Source: an uncultured Clostridium sp.
GTDB taxonomy: Bacteria > Bacillota > Clostridia > Lachnospirales > Lachnospiraceae
Direction of reading: 5' to 3'
Assembly: GCA_958442925.1 (NCBI GenBank)
Contig: CAUCIO010000001.1
Span: 1 to 49,164 of the forward strand
DNA length: 49,164 bases
In this document: positions 1 through 8,761 of the stretch, one piece after another
Layout: every line of letters begins with the position of its first letter
Numbering within the stretch: position 1 is the stretch's first letter
Position numbers and translations under genes: made by a program
The notes under the pieces: model-generated
Databases searched by the model: none
What the model was told of the DNA's origin: nothing
The model's input: only the letters and a program-made list of their open reading frames with translations

Positions 1-11
1 TTTGCACTAGA

Positions 12-56
12 AAAGGAGCTACGCACTAATTACTTAGTGCGACAGCCCCTCTTTTA
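12..56. terminator. Stem-loop, probable terminator of a gene left of the window
   Basis: An inverted repeat CGCACTAA (22-29) / TTAGTGCG (34-41) with a 4-nt loop is flanked by AAAAGGAGCT on the left and AGCCCCTCTTTT on the right, which partly extend the stem. A T-run follows on the plus strand and an A-run precedes it, so it could end transcription in either direction. The gene it serves is outside the window. Confidence 0.5.
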
Positions 57-92
57 TCGCCTTCAGAAGCTGTCTCAGCCCAGATTCTTTTT

Positions 93-122
93 TTGACATA
101 ATTGTCTCCTGGTTCGCATATA
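93..122 (+). promoter_or_regulatory. Weak candidate sigma-A promoter for the MerR-type gene
   Basis: TTGACA at 93-98 is a consensus -35 box. The -10 is poor: CATATA after 18 nt, or TATAGT after 20 nt. It lies about 50 bp before the start codon of the MerR-type gene, which has its own GGAGAGG ribosome site. Confidence 0.35.
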
Positions 123-170
123 GTATTAACAGGCTACGAAATATTGTGAACTAAAGGAGAGGATTGAATC

Positions 171-884
171 ATGGCTGAGGTACATTATCTGATATCAGAC
201 GCATCTAAAAAGGTGGATGTGGAAGCTCATGTGCTGCGATATTGGGAGGAGGAGCTGGAGCTTAAGATTCCCAGAAATGAGATGGGGCATCGTTATTATA
301 CAGAATTTCATATTCGGCTGTTCAGGCAGGTGAAAATGCTGAAGGACAAGGGGTATCAGCTGAAGGCGATTAAAACGGCTCTGTCAAAGTCCCTGGAATC
401 AGATGGAAAGGTAATTATTCCAAACGAGGTGCTGGAGGAGGACGTACTGGCAGCTCTCAGAAAGACAGAATCTGATGGGAAAGACGGCTCTGAGCCAGGA
501 ACGGAGGTACTGGCCGGGCAGGAGACAGCAGTTTCCTGTGCAGATGAGATGCAGCAGGGAAATACTGTAGAGACGTTAGTAGAGAGCGGTCAGCTGGAGC
601 AGGTGCAGAGACTTTTAAACCATGTAATAGGACGGGCTATGGAGGAAAACTGTGAAAAGCTGAGCCAGGATATCGCTTATATGGTCCATGAAAAGCTTCT
701 GAAAGAGATGGACTACCTGATGCGGGTGGCTGACGAGAAGGAGGACGAGCGGTTCAGACAGCTGGATGAGATGATACGTGTCTGTCAGAAGGACAACCAG
801 TGCCGGATGGAAGCGGCTGCGGCAAAAATGCCGTTTCTTCGGTTTAAAAAACGGAAGTTTGGGCGGAATGGAAATAAGATTTAG
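171..884 (+). CDS. MerR-family HTH transcriptional regulator
   Basis: A 237-residue protein with a MerR-type winged helix at about residues 5-70; the segment VLRYWEEELELKIPRNEMGH followed by RYYTEFHIRLF is the typical second helix and wing. The rest is acidic and then strongly helical (about 125-215), likely a coiled coil for dimerisation, ending in a basic tail (RFKKRKFGRNG). There are no effector-binding cysteines or GyrI-like domain, so it resembles the MerR/RacA-like chromosomal regulators of clostridia more than metal or drug sensors. The ATG follows GGAGAGG at good spacing. It is monocistronic and convergent with the peptide-importer operon, sharing the terminator at 911-960. The target is unknown. 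Confidence 0.8.
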   Translation: MAEVHYLISDASKKVDVEAHVLRYWEEELELKIPRNEMGHRYYTEFHIRLFRQVKMLKDKGYQLKAIKTALSKSLESDGKVIIPNEVLEEDVLAALRKTESDGKDGSEPGTEVLAGQETAVSCADEMQQGNTVETLVESGQLEQVQRLLNHVIGRAMEENCEKLSQDIAYMVHEKLLKEMDYLMRVADEKEDERFRQLDEMIRVCQKDNQCRMEAAAAKMPFLRFKKRKFGRNGNKI

Positions 885-910
885 AAGATTAAGGAAGATG
901 AAGGAAAAGA

Positions 911-960
911 AGGAGAGCTGTCCGGTGCATCGATTTGATGGGCCTGACAGCTCTCCTTTT
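911..960. terminator. Bidirectional intrinsic terminator
   Basis: A perfect 12-bp inverted repeat, AGGAGAGCTGTC (911-922) and GACAGCTCTCCT (946-957), is followed by TTTT on plus and by a pyrimidine-rich run on minus. It closes both the MerR-type gene (plus) and the peptide-importer operon (minus, last stop at 982). Confidence 0.85.
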
Positions 961-981
961 ATGCTTATTGATGTACAGCCT

Positions 982-1950
982 TTAGACCTTGTGGCAGCAG
1001 GCGAAGTGACCGGGACAGATTTCCCGCATGCAGGGTTCTTCCGTCCGGCATCTTTCGTCAGCCATATAGCAGCGGGTATGGAAACGGCAGCCGGAAGGTA
1101 CGTGGGAAGCGCTGGGCACATCCCCCTCCAGTACGATTCGTTTTCGCGTTTCCTGGCCGGACAGAAGGGGAACAGCCGATAAAAGTGCTTTTGTATAGGG
1201 GTGGGCGGGAGAGGAGAACAGCTCCTCAGCCGGGGCATACTCCATCAGCTTTCCCAGATACATCACTGCTACCCGATCACTTAAATGTTCTACCACATTC
1301 ATGGCATGGGAGATAAACAGGTAGGTAATGCCATATTTTTCTTTGAGATCCAGAAGCAGATTAATAATCTGGGACTGAATGGAAACGTCCAGAGCGGAAA
1401 CAGCTTCATCGCATACAATAAATTTTGGCTGGAGAGCCAGTGCTTTGGCGATAGCGACTCTCTGGCGCTGGCCGCCGGAAAATTCGTGAGGATAACGGTC
1501 TGCGTAGACAGGGTTTAAGCCTACCTGAACCATTAAATCTTCCACCTGCTCTCCTGCTTCCCTAGGCGTGCAGCCCTTCTGCACTGTGAGAACTTCTGAT
1601 ATCAGATGGCGTACGGTTTTTCTGGGATTCAGGGATGAGTAGGGATCCTGAAATACAATCTGAATATCTTTTCTAAGGTTTCTAAGCTCGTTTCCCTTAG
1701 CAGCTAACAGATCCTGTCCCTGGTACATAATTTTTCCGCCATTGGGCTGATTCAGGCGCACAATGGCCCTGCCAATGGTAGTTTTTCCGCATCCTGATTC
1801 TCCGACCAGTCCTACAGTTTCTCCTTTATGAATGGTAAGAGATACATCGTCAACGGCTTTTACAACGCCTGTCTGCCTCTGGAACAGCCCGGAGCGGATT
1901 GGAAAGTACACCTGAAGATTTTGAATGTCAATCAATGTTTCCTGGTTCAT
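982..1950 (-). CDS. Peptide ABC transporter ATP-binding protein (OppF/DppF-like)
   Basis: Second ATPase of an oligopeptide/dipeptide importer; hydrolyses ATP at the cytoplasmic face to drive peptide uptake. Visible motifs: Walker A GESGCGKT, ABC signature FSGGQRQR, Walker B FIVCDEAVSALD (DEA rather than the commoner DEP), and H-loop LFISHAMN. The C-terminal oligopeptide-transporter extension carries the Cys cluster SGCRFHTRCYMADERC...CPGHF, a motif that binds an Fe-S cluster in some OppD/F homologues. I chose ATG 1950 (MNQETLIDIQ) because AAGGAGG lies just upstream; the open frame extends further 5' but overlaps the preceding gene. It is the last gene of the operon, 11 bp after the OppD-like gene. 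Confidence 0.92.
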   Translation of the reverse strand: MNQETLIDIQNLQVYFPIRSGLFQRQTGVVKAVDDVSLTIHKGETVGLVGESGCGKTTIGRAIVRLNQPNGGKIMYQGQDLLAAKGNELRNLRKDIQIVFQDPYSSLNPRKTVRHLISEVLTVQKGCTPREAGEQVEDLMVQVGLNPVYADRYPHEFSGGQRQRVAIAKALALQPKFIVCDEAVSALDVSIQSQIINLLLDLKEKYGITYLFISHAMNVVEHLSDRVAVMYLGKLMEYAPAEELFSSPAHPYTKALLSAVPLLSGQETRKRIVLEGDVPSASHVPSGCRFHTRCYMADERCRTEEPCMREICPGHFACCHKV

Positions 1951-1961
1951 TCTGTACCTCC

Positions 1962-3002
1962 TTATTGTGAAATATCTGATGGGCAGTGAAGCCAGCAGCT
2001 GACGCGGTGCCCGCCTTGTCTCGTTTCCGGCGGTTCCGCCTTGGTGCATTGTTCTGTTGCAAAAGGACAGCGGGGATGAAAACGGCAGCCGGAAGGGAAG
2101 TGAAGGGGATTCGGAACCGTTCCTTCAATGGTTTTCAGCCGTCCGCCGCGTTTTACCCGGATGCCGGGGATGGATAGAATCAGAAGTTCTGTGTAGGGGT
2201 GAAGAGGTGATTCCAGTACCTCTTTTAAGGAGCCCTCTTCTACAATTTTTCCTGCGTACATAACAGCTACCCGGTCAGCCATCTGAGATACAACTCCGAA
2301 GTCGTGGGTAATAAGCAGTATGGACATATTGAGCTCTTTCTGCAGTTCCTTCATCAGGTCAATGATCTGAGCCTGAATCGTAACATCCAGGGCAGTAGTA
2401 GGCTCATCGGCAATCAGCATGGATGGTCTGCTGGCCAGTGCTATGGCAATCATAACTCTCTGGCGCAGGCCGCCGGAGAGCTGGTGGGGGTAGACTTTCA
2501 GCCGTTCTTCCGGGTTGGGCACGCCTGCCCGCCTGAGAAATTCTACGGACTGGCTGTGTATTTCTTCCCGGCTCATGCCGGGATTGTGGAGCCGTATCAT
2601 TTCTCCAATCTGCTTTTCAATCCGGTAAACAGGATTTAAGGAGGTCATAGGCTCCTGAAAGATCATGGAAATTTCGGTTCCCCTGATTTTTCTGGCTTCT
2701 TCCTTTGAGAGATCCTTGATTTCTCTGCCGTTTAAAAGAATCGAGTCAGCCTGAATCTGGGCCGATTTTGCCAGAAGGCGGATGAGAGAAAGGGAGGTGA
2801 CGGTTTTTCCGCATCCGGATTCTCCTACCAGGGCCAGGGTTTCACCTCTGTCTATGTGGAAAGAAACTCCGTTGACAGATTTTACCAGTCCCTCTGGTGT
2901 GCGAAACCACGTACAAAGGTTTTCTACCTTCAGAAAGCAGCTGTCGGTCTGGCCGTCTTTTGGTGTGTTTTGTATATTAAAAGGTGTTTGCAGTTCTGTC
3001 AT
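1962..3002 (-). CDS. Peptide ABC transporter ATP-binding protein (OppD/DppD-like)
   Basis: First ATPase of the peptide importer, 346 residues. Walker A GESGCGKT, signature LSGGLRQR, Walker B MLIADEPTTALD and H-loop LLITHDFG are all intact. The C-terminal oligo/dipeptide extension has the Cys motif SGCRFHPRCPFATEQC followed by CWLH, again the potential Fe-S site of this family. The start ATG at 3002 follows AGGAGGAATTCAG. It pairs with the OppF-like subunit downstream and the two permeases upstream. Peptide specificity cannot be read from the ATPase. Confidence 0.92.
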   Translation of the reverse strand: MTELQTPFNIQNTPKDGQTDSCFLKVENLCTWFRTPEGLVKSVNGVSFHIDRGETLALVGESGCGKTVTSLSLIRLLAKSAQIQADSILLNGREIKDLSKEEARKIRGTEISMIFQEPMTSLNPVYRIEKQIGEMIRLHNPGMSREEIHSQSVEFLRRAGVPNPEERLKVYPHQLSGGLRQRVMIAIALASRPSMLIADEPTTALDVTIQAQIIDLMKELQKELNMSILLITHDFGVVSQMADRVAVMYAGKIVEEGSLKEVLESPLHPYTELLILSIPGIRVKRGGRLKTIEGTVPNPLHFPSGCRFHPRCPFATEQCTKAEPPETRQGGHRVSCWLHCPSDISQ

Positions 3003-3013
3003 CTGAATTCCTC

Positions 3014-3895
3014 CTATTTTCTAAGCTTCGGATCAAAGGCATCCCGGAGACCGTCTCCAATCCAGTTGACAGAGAGGACAGTCAGGGAAATGGCAATTCC
3101 GGGGATTGTCGTCAGATAAGGAGCATTCTGAAGGTAATTTCGGCCCTGATTCAGCATGGCTCCCCAGTCTGGAAGAGAGGCGTCTGCTCCCAGTCCGAGA
3201 AAGTTCAGGCTGGCAGAGGACAGAATAGCGCTTCCTACAGACAGAGTCGTCTGAATAATGAGAGGACCGATGCAGTTGGGAAGAATATGGCCCAGCATAA
3301 TCCGGCTGTTTTTAAAACCGGCGGCTTTGGCAGATTCCACATATTCCTGTTCCCGGACAGCCATTACCTGGCTTCTGGTCAACCTGGCAAAGTTGGGCCA
3401 GCTGACGATAGCTAAAGCAATGACGATATTTTTCTGGCTGGCTCCCAGGGCAGCCATAATAGCGATGGCAATGATGAGAAATGGAAACGATAACATAATA
3501 TCCGTAATTCTCATCAGCAGAGAATCCAGCCAGCCGCCGAAGTAGCCGCTGATGCAGCCGATAAAAATGCCGGCGAAGGCAGATAAAAGAGCTACAGTCA
3601 GTCCTGTAAGGACAGAACTTCGGCCGCCGTAGAGCAGGCGGGAGAGGATATCTCTGCCATAGTCATCGGTCCCCAGCAGATGTCCTGGAGAACCGGGGGG
3701 CAGAAGCATATCAGCCAGTACCATATCTTTAACGGGATCGTAGCTGGTAAATAAAGGGGCAAAGGCGCAGAGTGCTACAATAGCTGACAGAATGAAAAGA
3801 CCCAGCACTGCAATTTTGTTTTTGAAAAACTGTCTGGCCACATCCTTCCAGTAGGAGGCCTTTTTATTTGAGCTGTTAAGTTGTTCTGTGTGCAT
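3014..3895 (-). CDS. Peptide ABC transporter permease (OppC/DppC-like)
   Basis: Inner-membrane permease of 293 residues. It has an N-terminal cytoplasmic stretch (SYWKDVARQFFKNKIAVLG) typical of OppC, a first transmembrane helix, the large extracytoplasmic segment (SYDPVKDMVLADMLLPPGSPGHLLGTDDYGRDILSRL) characteristic of DppC/OppC, and a C-terminal BPD_transp_1 domain with the EAA-type loop EYVESAKAAGFKNSRIMLGHI that contacts the ATPases. It lies 11 bp before the OppD-like gene and 17 bp after the OppB-like gene, consistent with one polycistronic message. Confidence 0.92.
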   Translation of the reverse strand: MHTEQLNSSNKKASYWKDVARQFFKNKIAVLGLFILSAIVALCAFAPLFTSYDPVKDMVLADMLLPPGSPGHLLGTDDYGRDILSRLLYGGRSSVLTGLTVALLSAFAGIFIGCISGYFGGWLDSLLMRITDIMLSFPFLIIAIAIMAALGASQKNIVIALAIVSWPNFARLTRSQVMAVREQEYVESAKAAGFKNSRIMLGHILPNCIGPLIIQTTLSVGSAILSSASLNFLGLGADASLPDWGAMLNQGRNYLQNAPYLTTIPGIAISLTVLSVNWIGDGLRDAFDPKLRK

Positions 3896-3912
3896 AAATC
3901 CTCCTCCTTTCC

Positions 3913-4872
3913 TTATTTGTCCAGCCTGATTTTGGGATTCAGCCAGGCGCAGATAATATCAATGATCAGATTTGTCAGGAGAAACAGAGCGCAAAGCACC
4001 AGTGTATTGCCCTGAATCATGGGATAATCACGCTTGGCGATAGAGTTCATGGCAAGTCTTCCTACTCCAGGCCAGGCAAAGATAGTCTCTGTTACAACCG
4101 CTCCCCCCAAAAGGGCGCCAAATTCGCTTCCGATCACTGTCACTACAGGGATCATGGCATTTTTCATGGCATGTCCGATGATGACGGCATACTCTTTCAG
4201 ACCTTTGCTTCTGGCAAAACGGACATAGTCCTGGCTTAATACGTCCAGCATACTGGAACGGATCATACGGGTCTGTGTGGCTGCCAGACCTAAAGCCAGA
4301 GAAGAAGCAGGCAGAATCAGATGGGACAGAAACGGTCCCAGCCCGTCATCTATGTACGCCATTCCCTGGCTGGGAAGGATTCCAAGATTCTGTGAAAAAA
4401 AGATAATCAGCACCAGACCAAACCAGAATTTTGGCAGGGAGGTTCCAATGGTAGCCAGAAAGGTGGCAATGGAATCCCATATGCTGTTGTGCCGTATGGC
4501 CGCCAGAATACCGAGTGGGATGGAAATTAAAAGTCCCAGGAAAACGGCGGCCACAGTCAGCACAAGGGTAGCAGGCAGACGCTGCATAATCGCTGTGAAC
4601 ACGTCTTCGTCTGTGATGTAGGAGGTTCCCAGATCTCCTTTCACTGCATTTTTCAGAAAATCGGCATATCGAACCAGCATAGGTTTATCAAGTCCCAGTT
4701 CATGCCGTGCTGCTTCGTATTCTTCTTCCGTAAAGCTCTGAGTGTCTCCAGAACCCAGCATAATATAGACAGGGTCTCCCGGTGTCACATAGAGCAGGGA
4801 GAAAATCAGGAAGGAGATGACGAGCAGAGTCGGTATGGCCTGGAGAACACGTTTGGCAATATAGTTCCACAT
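3913..4872 (-). CDS. Peptide ABC transporter permease (OppB/DppB-like)
   Basis: Inner-membrane permease of 319 residues. The N-terminus MWNYIAKRVLQAIPTLLVIS and the motif TPGDP are hallmarks of OppB/DppB. The EAA-type coupling loop reads DYVRFARSKGLKEYAVIIGH, and the C-terminus AGAVVTETIF-like region (GGAVVTETIFAWPGVGRL) is the standard family signature. Start ATG 4872 follows GGAG at normal spacing. It follows the substrate-binding protein gene after a 107-bp gap that holds a stem-loop. Confidence 0.92.
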   Translation of the reverse strand: MWNYIAKRVLQAIPTLLVISFLIFSLLYVTPGDPVYIMLGSGDTQSFTEEEYEAARHELGLDKPMLVRYADFLKNAVKGDLGTSYITDEDVFTAIMQRLPATLVLTVAAVFLGLLISIPLGILAAIRHNSIWDSIATFLATIGTSLPKFWFGLVLIIFFSQNLGILPSQGMAYIDDGLGPFLSHLILPASSLALGLAATQTRMIRSSMLDVLSQDYVRFARSKGLKEYAVIIGHAMKNAMIPVVTVIGSEFGALLGGAVVTETIFAWPGVGRLAMNSIAKRDYPMIQGNTLVLCALFLLTNLIIDIICAWLNPKIRLDK

Positions 4873-4901
4873 AGAATCGGCTCCTTTCGGTTAAGATGGA
4901 A

Positions 4902-4945
4902 AGGACGCAGCAGTCCTGCGGTGAGGCAGAGCGACGCTGCGTCCT
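4902..4945 (-). other. Intercistronic stem-loop between binding-protein and permease genes
   Basis: Perfect 10-bp arms AGGACGCAGC (4902-4911) and GCTGCGTCCT (4936-4945) enclose 24 nt. On the minus transcript the hairpin follows the binding-protein stop by about 35 nt and lacks a long U-run. Such elements commonly protect the upstream message or attenuate downstream genes so that the binding protein is made in excess. That role is inference. Confidence 0.5.
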
Positions 4946-4979
4946 GAATGTCTGTTGAGCGGTTATTGCATGACAGCCA

Positions 4980-6626
4980 CTATTCCACAGTTACATTTCT
5001 TGTACTGTTGGTGAGAGAACACCACAGAACAGGAAGCTCTTCAAAATCTTTGACTCTCGTGTTCATTCCCAGCTGCACATATTCAAAGAAGCCGCCCATG
5101 TGGACGCAGTCCTTGATGGTCATAAGGGATGCCTCTGTAAGAAGTTTAGCTCTGGCTTCATCATCAAGAGTTGCGAAGGCTTCATCCAGTTTGGCATCCA
5201 GCTCAGGGTTTGAGTAATTTGTGCGGTGAGCTGTCATTTTTGATTTTTCAGAGTGGAAGAGCATGTTCATGCCGTCCAGAGTGCTTCCTCCACCCATAAC
5301 AAATGCCTGTACATTGGAGGATTTTATATCAGAGGTCATGGTAGCGTATTCTGTTGGCTGAGGAATGCAGTTAATTCCTGCTTTTTTAAGCTCGGTGGAG
5401 ACAATAACGCCGAATTTCATATTCGGATCTGTATTGACTGTTTTTAATACAAACTCCAGCTTCTGTCCATCTTTTTCATAAATACCATCAGAGCCGAGAG
5501 ACCATCCTTTTGATTCCAACAGAGCCTTGGCCCCATCTGGATCATAGGCAGGGTAGGCCTCCTTCCATGCAGCCTCATCTGCTCCTGGGAATTCCAGAGG
5601 AATTGGTCCCCAGGCACGTTTGGCAAGAGTAATTCCGGCGTCATTGGCGAAAATAGCTTTTACAGCAGATTCTGTATCTACTGCCATCAGGATCGCTTTT
5701 CTCACATCAGGATCGGAAAGAAGCGGATCTTCGAAGTTAAATCCCATATATCGGTACCAGCCCAGCGGGTTGGCTAACAGCTTTACATTTTCTTTTGCAG
5801 CTACTGCCTCTAAATCGGTGGAAAGAAGCTGTACGGCAATATCGATTTCATTATTCTGGAGAGCGATAGCAGCTACTGCTTTGTCCGGAATAATTTTATA
5901 TACTACTTTGTCAAGTCCTGGTTCAATATAGTAATCCTCATTTTTTACCAGCACAGTCTGATCGTCCGTAGCATAGGATTCGAACTTATATGGACCGGAG
6001 CCGACTGGATGCTTAGCCAGATCAAATCCATCGTCTACCGCTTTGGTGGGGAAGAGGTAGATATTGCTGAGAGCCATTAAAAACAGGGCTTCCGGCTTTT
6101 TTGTTACAAATTTAATGGTAGAGTCGTCGGTTACTTCAATATGATCAATGGATTCTGTCAGGCTGGAACGGCGGGCAGCTTCATTTTTTTCATCCATTAC
6201 AAAATCAAACACATTTTTTACATCCTGAGCCGTGACAGGAATTTTTTCATCGCCGAACAAGTTGTTTCCAGTCTGCCAGAAGGAATTGTCTCTCAGATGG
6301 AATACCCATGTCAGCTCATCTTCATTTTCCCAGCTTTCGGCCAGGCCTGGGAGAAAGTTGCCTCGTGTATCGTACTCAATCAGAGATTCGTAGACATTCG
6401 ACAGAATATAGCGGTCTCCGTCTGAAGTGGATTTCCAGGGGACGAAGGTGCTGACTGTGTAGGTGGTTCCGATAGTGAGGGTTTTTCCGCCTTCGCTGGT
6501 CTGGGCGGAGACAGAAGCATTTCCATCGTCTTTCTGCCCGGAATCAGCTGACTTTGGAGCGCAGCCAGTTAAAGCGATTGCCAAAGCGAGCATGGATGCT
6601 AAAATTTTTCTTCCTCTTTTTTTCAT
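4980..6626 (-). CDS. Family 5 extracellular solute-binding lipoprotein (peptide-type)
   Basis: Surface lipoprotein that captures substrate for the adjacent OppBCDF-like importer. It has a lipoprotein signal peptide with a lipobox ending at Cys22 (IALTGC), followed by a Ser/Asp/Gly-rich linker. The mature part has the SBP family 5 core, including DRYILSNVYESLIEYDTRGNF, WVFHLRDNSFWQTG and the segment VGSGPYKF. Length (548 residues) is normal for OppA/DppA-type proteins. The family binds di- and oligopeptides but also nickel, opines and other ligands, so the ligand is open. The hydrolase genes just upstream suggest it is degraded by amide-bond hydrolysis. The start ATG at 6626 follows AAAGGAGGAG. 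Confidence 0.9.
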   Translation of the reverse strand: MKKRGRKILASMLALAIALTGCAPKSADSGQKDDGNASVSAQTSEGGKTLTIGTTYTVSTFVPWKSTSDGDRYILSNVYESLIEYDTRGNFLPGLAESWENEDELTWVFHLRDNSFWQTGNNLFGDEKIPVTAQDVKNVFDFVMDEKNEAARRSSLTESIDHIEVTDDSTIKFVTKKPEALFLMALSNIYLFPTKAVDDGFDLAKHPVGSGPYKFESYATDDQTVLVKNEDYYIEPGLDKVVYKIIPDKAVAAIALQNNEIDIAVQLLSTDLEAVAAKENVKLLANPLGWYRYMGFNFEDPLLSDPDVRKAILMAVDTESAVKAIFANDAGITLAKRAWGPIPLEFPGADEAAWKEAYPAYDPDGAKALLESKGWSLGSDGIYEKDGQKLEFVLKTVNTDPNMKFGVIVSTELKKAGINCIPQPTEYATMTSDIKSSNVQAFVMGGGSTLDGMNMLFHSEKSKMTAHRTNYSNPELDAKLDEAFATLDDEARAKLLTEASLMTIKDCVHMGGFFEYVQLGMNTRVKDFEELPVLWCSLTNSTRNVTVE

Positions 6627-6638
6627 GATACTCCTCCT

Positions 6639-7817
6639 TTATTCTGGTTTTTCAGCAAGCGTATTGTGATAGATGACACCGTCAATCATAGTCATCCGGC
6701 AGAGCGAGAAATTACAGAATGGATGTCCGTCGAAAACAGCGATATCGGCATCCTTTCCTGGTTCCAGAGAACCGATTCGGTGATCCAGCTCCAGATTTTC
6801 TGCGGCGTGGATGGTGACAGCGCGGAAGGCCGTTTCTTCCCTGAGTCCTCTTCGCATCAGAAGACCGATTTCTACAGGAAGCCAGGCAGTTTTGGACGCT
6901 GTGTCGGCCATGAGACAGATTTTCACTCCAGCCTTGTCCAGTTCTCCTGCTGTCTCCAGGTGAATGTTGTGAGTTTCCTGCTTATTCGGTTCTAAAAGGA
7001 GAGGGCCGATAACGCAGGTAGCATGCTTTTCACCTAGGAAATCCTTAATTTTTGAGCCATCCGTTGCATGTTCAATCGAATACTTCAGATGGAATTCCTC
7101 TGCCAGGCGGATGGCAGTTACAATATCGTCTGAGCGATGGCAGTGAATGCGGACTTTTCGCTCACCGCGTACAACCGGAACGAGTGGATCCAGCTCAAAA
7201 TTGAATGGAGGGGCAGGTTCTTTTCCTGCCTCTGCCGCAAGAAGCCGGTCGGAATAGGCTTTGGCTTCGTAAAGGGTTTTGCGTATGAGAGCTGCTGTTC
7301 CCATGCGGGTGGCAGGGGCTTTCTTTTCAGAGCCGTAAAACCGTTTGGGATTTTCTCCCAGAGCCATTTTCATCTGTTCACTTCCGGGAATGGCCATTTC
7401 ATCGGCCGTGGATCCCCGCAGCTTCATGCTGATTCCCAGGCCGCCGATAGGGTTGGCTGAGCCGGGGCCTGTATAGACAGTGGTGAATCCTGCATTCCGC
7501 ACTTTTTCCACTGCATAATCAAAGGGATTTAAGGCATCTAAAGCCCTCACATAGGGGGTTACCGGACTGCTGGATTCGTTTGTATCAGACTGCAGCATAG
7601 GCATGGTTTTCGGTTCTCCCATCAGACAGAGATGCGTGTGGCAGTCAATGAGTCCCGGCATGACGTAGCAGCCGGAAGCGTCGATTACCTCTGCGTTTTC
7701 CGGTATGGGGAGATCGGCTCCCACTGCTGAAATTTTTCCATTTTCAATAAGAAGAGTACCACGCTCAATCACACCGTTTGTAATTGTATTGACGGTTCCT
7801 CCTGTAATTGCAATCAT
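6639..7817 (-). CDS. Metal-dependent amidohydrolase (imidazolonepropionase/prolidase-like)
   Basis: A 392-residue cytoplasmic member of the amidohydrolase superfamily, hydrolysing a C-N bond with bound metal. The N-terminal beta-sandwich includes GKISAVG and MPGLIDCHTHL (metal His60 and His62). The barrel then gives RIHCHRSDD (His225, His227), SIEHATDG (His250) and LMADTAS (Asp305), the expected metal and catalytic positions. The C-terminal ATIHAAENL...IGSLEPGKDADIAVFDG is the closing sandwich. There is no obvious carboxylated-lysine position that I can assign. It sits between the C26 hydrolase and the peptide-binding protein, 12 bp before the latter. An intracellular dipeptidase or a hydrolase of a cyclic or modified dipeptide would fit, but the substrate is not known. 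Confidence 0.85.
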   Translation of the reverse strand: MIAITGGTVNTITNGVIERGTLLIENGKISAVGADLPIPENAEVIDASGCYVMPGLIDCHTHLCLMGEPKTMPMLQSDTNESSSPVTPYVRALDALNPFDYAVEKVRNAGFTTVYTGPGSANPIGGLGISMKLRGSTADEMAIPGSEQMKMALGENPKRFYGSEKKAPATRMGTAALIRKTLYEAKAYSDRLLAAEAGKEPAPPFNFELDPLVPVVRGERKVRIHCHRSDDIVTAIRLAEEFHLKYSIEHATDGSKIKDFLGEKHATCVIGPLLLEPNKQETHNIHLETAGELDKAGVKICLMADTASKTAWLPVEIGLLMRRGLREETAFRAVTIHAAENLELDHRIGSLEPGKDADIAVFDGHPFCNFSLCRMTMIDGVIYHNTLAEKPE

Positions 7818-7841
7818 AATGCAGTTCCTCCCTGTTTTTCT

Positions 7842-8570
7842 TTATACAGACGCCCGTTTAACCAGATTCTGAAACAGCAGCTTCATGCTTTCACTGTCAG
7901 GAACCATTTCCTCCGGGTGCCATTGAACACCAATCAGCCGTCCGTCAGGACTTTCGACTGCTTCTATAATGCCGTCCTCTGTCTGAGCTGAGACGCGCAG
8001 CCCCTTTCCTAATGTTCGGACACTTTGGTGGTGCATACTGTTAGTAGCAATCTGTTCTGTTCCAAGGATTTGAAACAGCCGGCTTTCTTTTTCGATTTGT
8101 ACCTGGTGAAGCCGATAGCTGCGCCGCCCTGACTGACAGTGCAGAAAAGTTTCACACTCTCGCTGAGAATAGATGTCCTGATAGAGAGAACCTCCCATAG
8201 CAACAACCATCATCTGCATTCCCTTACAGATTCCCAGAGCTGGTTTCCGCTGTTCCAGAGCATACAGGAAGCTGTGAAATAGAAATTCGTCTACTTCTGG
8301 ACGAATTTCACCCAGATTTGGATGGGGATTTTCGCCATAATAACGGGGATCGATATCCTCGCCTCCTGGAAAGAGCAGTCCATCGCACAGGTCAATCAGC
8401 TTTCTGTTTTTTTCCTGATTGCTGCTGACCGGTATGATAAACGGAACAGCGCCAGCTTCTGCTACTGCGTTTATGTAGGCAGCGTTTATATACTGCCTGT
8501 CTACATCGCCAAAGCTGCCCTGACGGCAGCGCATTGTGTCCGCAAATACCCCAATGATTGGGTTTCCCAT
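7842..8570 (-). CDS. Peptidase C26 family gamma-glutamyl hydrolase (PuuD-like)
   Basis: Class I glutamine-amidotransferase-like hydrolase of 242 residues. The nucleophile elbow is GICKGMQ (Cys115), and the His/Glu pair is VQWHPEE (His218, Glu220). The substrate-side segment FPGGEDIDPRYYGE is typical of gamma-Glu-GABA hydrolases and gamma-glutamyl peptidases of the C26 family. It is the first gene of the operon, about 58 nt after the predicted start site of the sigma-54 promoter at 8638-8655, and its ATG follows GGAGGGATATC. With the amidohydrolase and peptide importer it suggests intake and cleavage of a gamma-glutamyl compound. That substrate is inferred from family knowledge only. Confidence 0.88.
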   Translation of the reverse strand: MGNPIIGVFADTMRCRQGSFGDVDRQYINAAYINAVAEAGAVPFIIPVSSNQEKNRKLIDLCDGLLFPGGEDIDPRYYGENPHPNLGEIRPEVDEFLFHSFLYALEQRKPALGICKGMQMMVVAMGGSLYQDIYSQRECETFLHCQSGRRSYRLHQVQIEKESRLFQILGTEQIATNSMHHQSVRTLGKGLRVSAQTEDGIIEAVESPDGRLIGVQWHPEEMVPDSESMKLLFQNLVKRASV

Positions 8571-8637
8571 GATATCCCTCCAGTCTTTCGGGGAGATATT
8601 CTCCCCTTATTTACTGATACTATTTGTGAGATATAAT

Positions 8638-8655
8638 ATGCAGAAAATATGCCAA
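8638..8655 (-). promoter_or_regulatory. Sigma-54 (-24/-12) promoter of the hydrolase/peptide-importer operon
   Basis: The minus strand reads TTGGCATATTTTCTGCAT. GG (8653-8652) and GC (8641-8640) are separated by exactly 10 nt, as in the TGGCAC-N5-TTGCA consensus. The predicted start is near 8628, giving a leader of about 58 nt before the C26 hydrolase gene. An enhancer-binding protein gene lies directly upstream. Confidence 0.85.
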
Positions 8656-8761
8656 AATATAAAAAAACAATAAAAAAATGTAAAAAATGAGATAAATAGA
8701 GAAAGATAGAGCAATACAAATGAAAAAATATAAAAAATGCTCAGGCAGGAAGAGCGTACAG

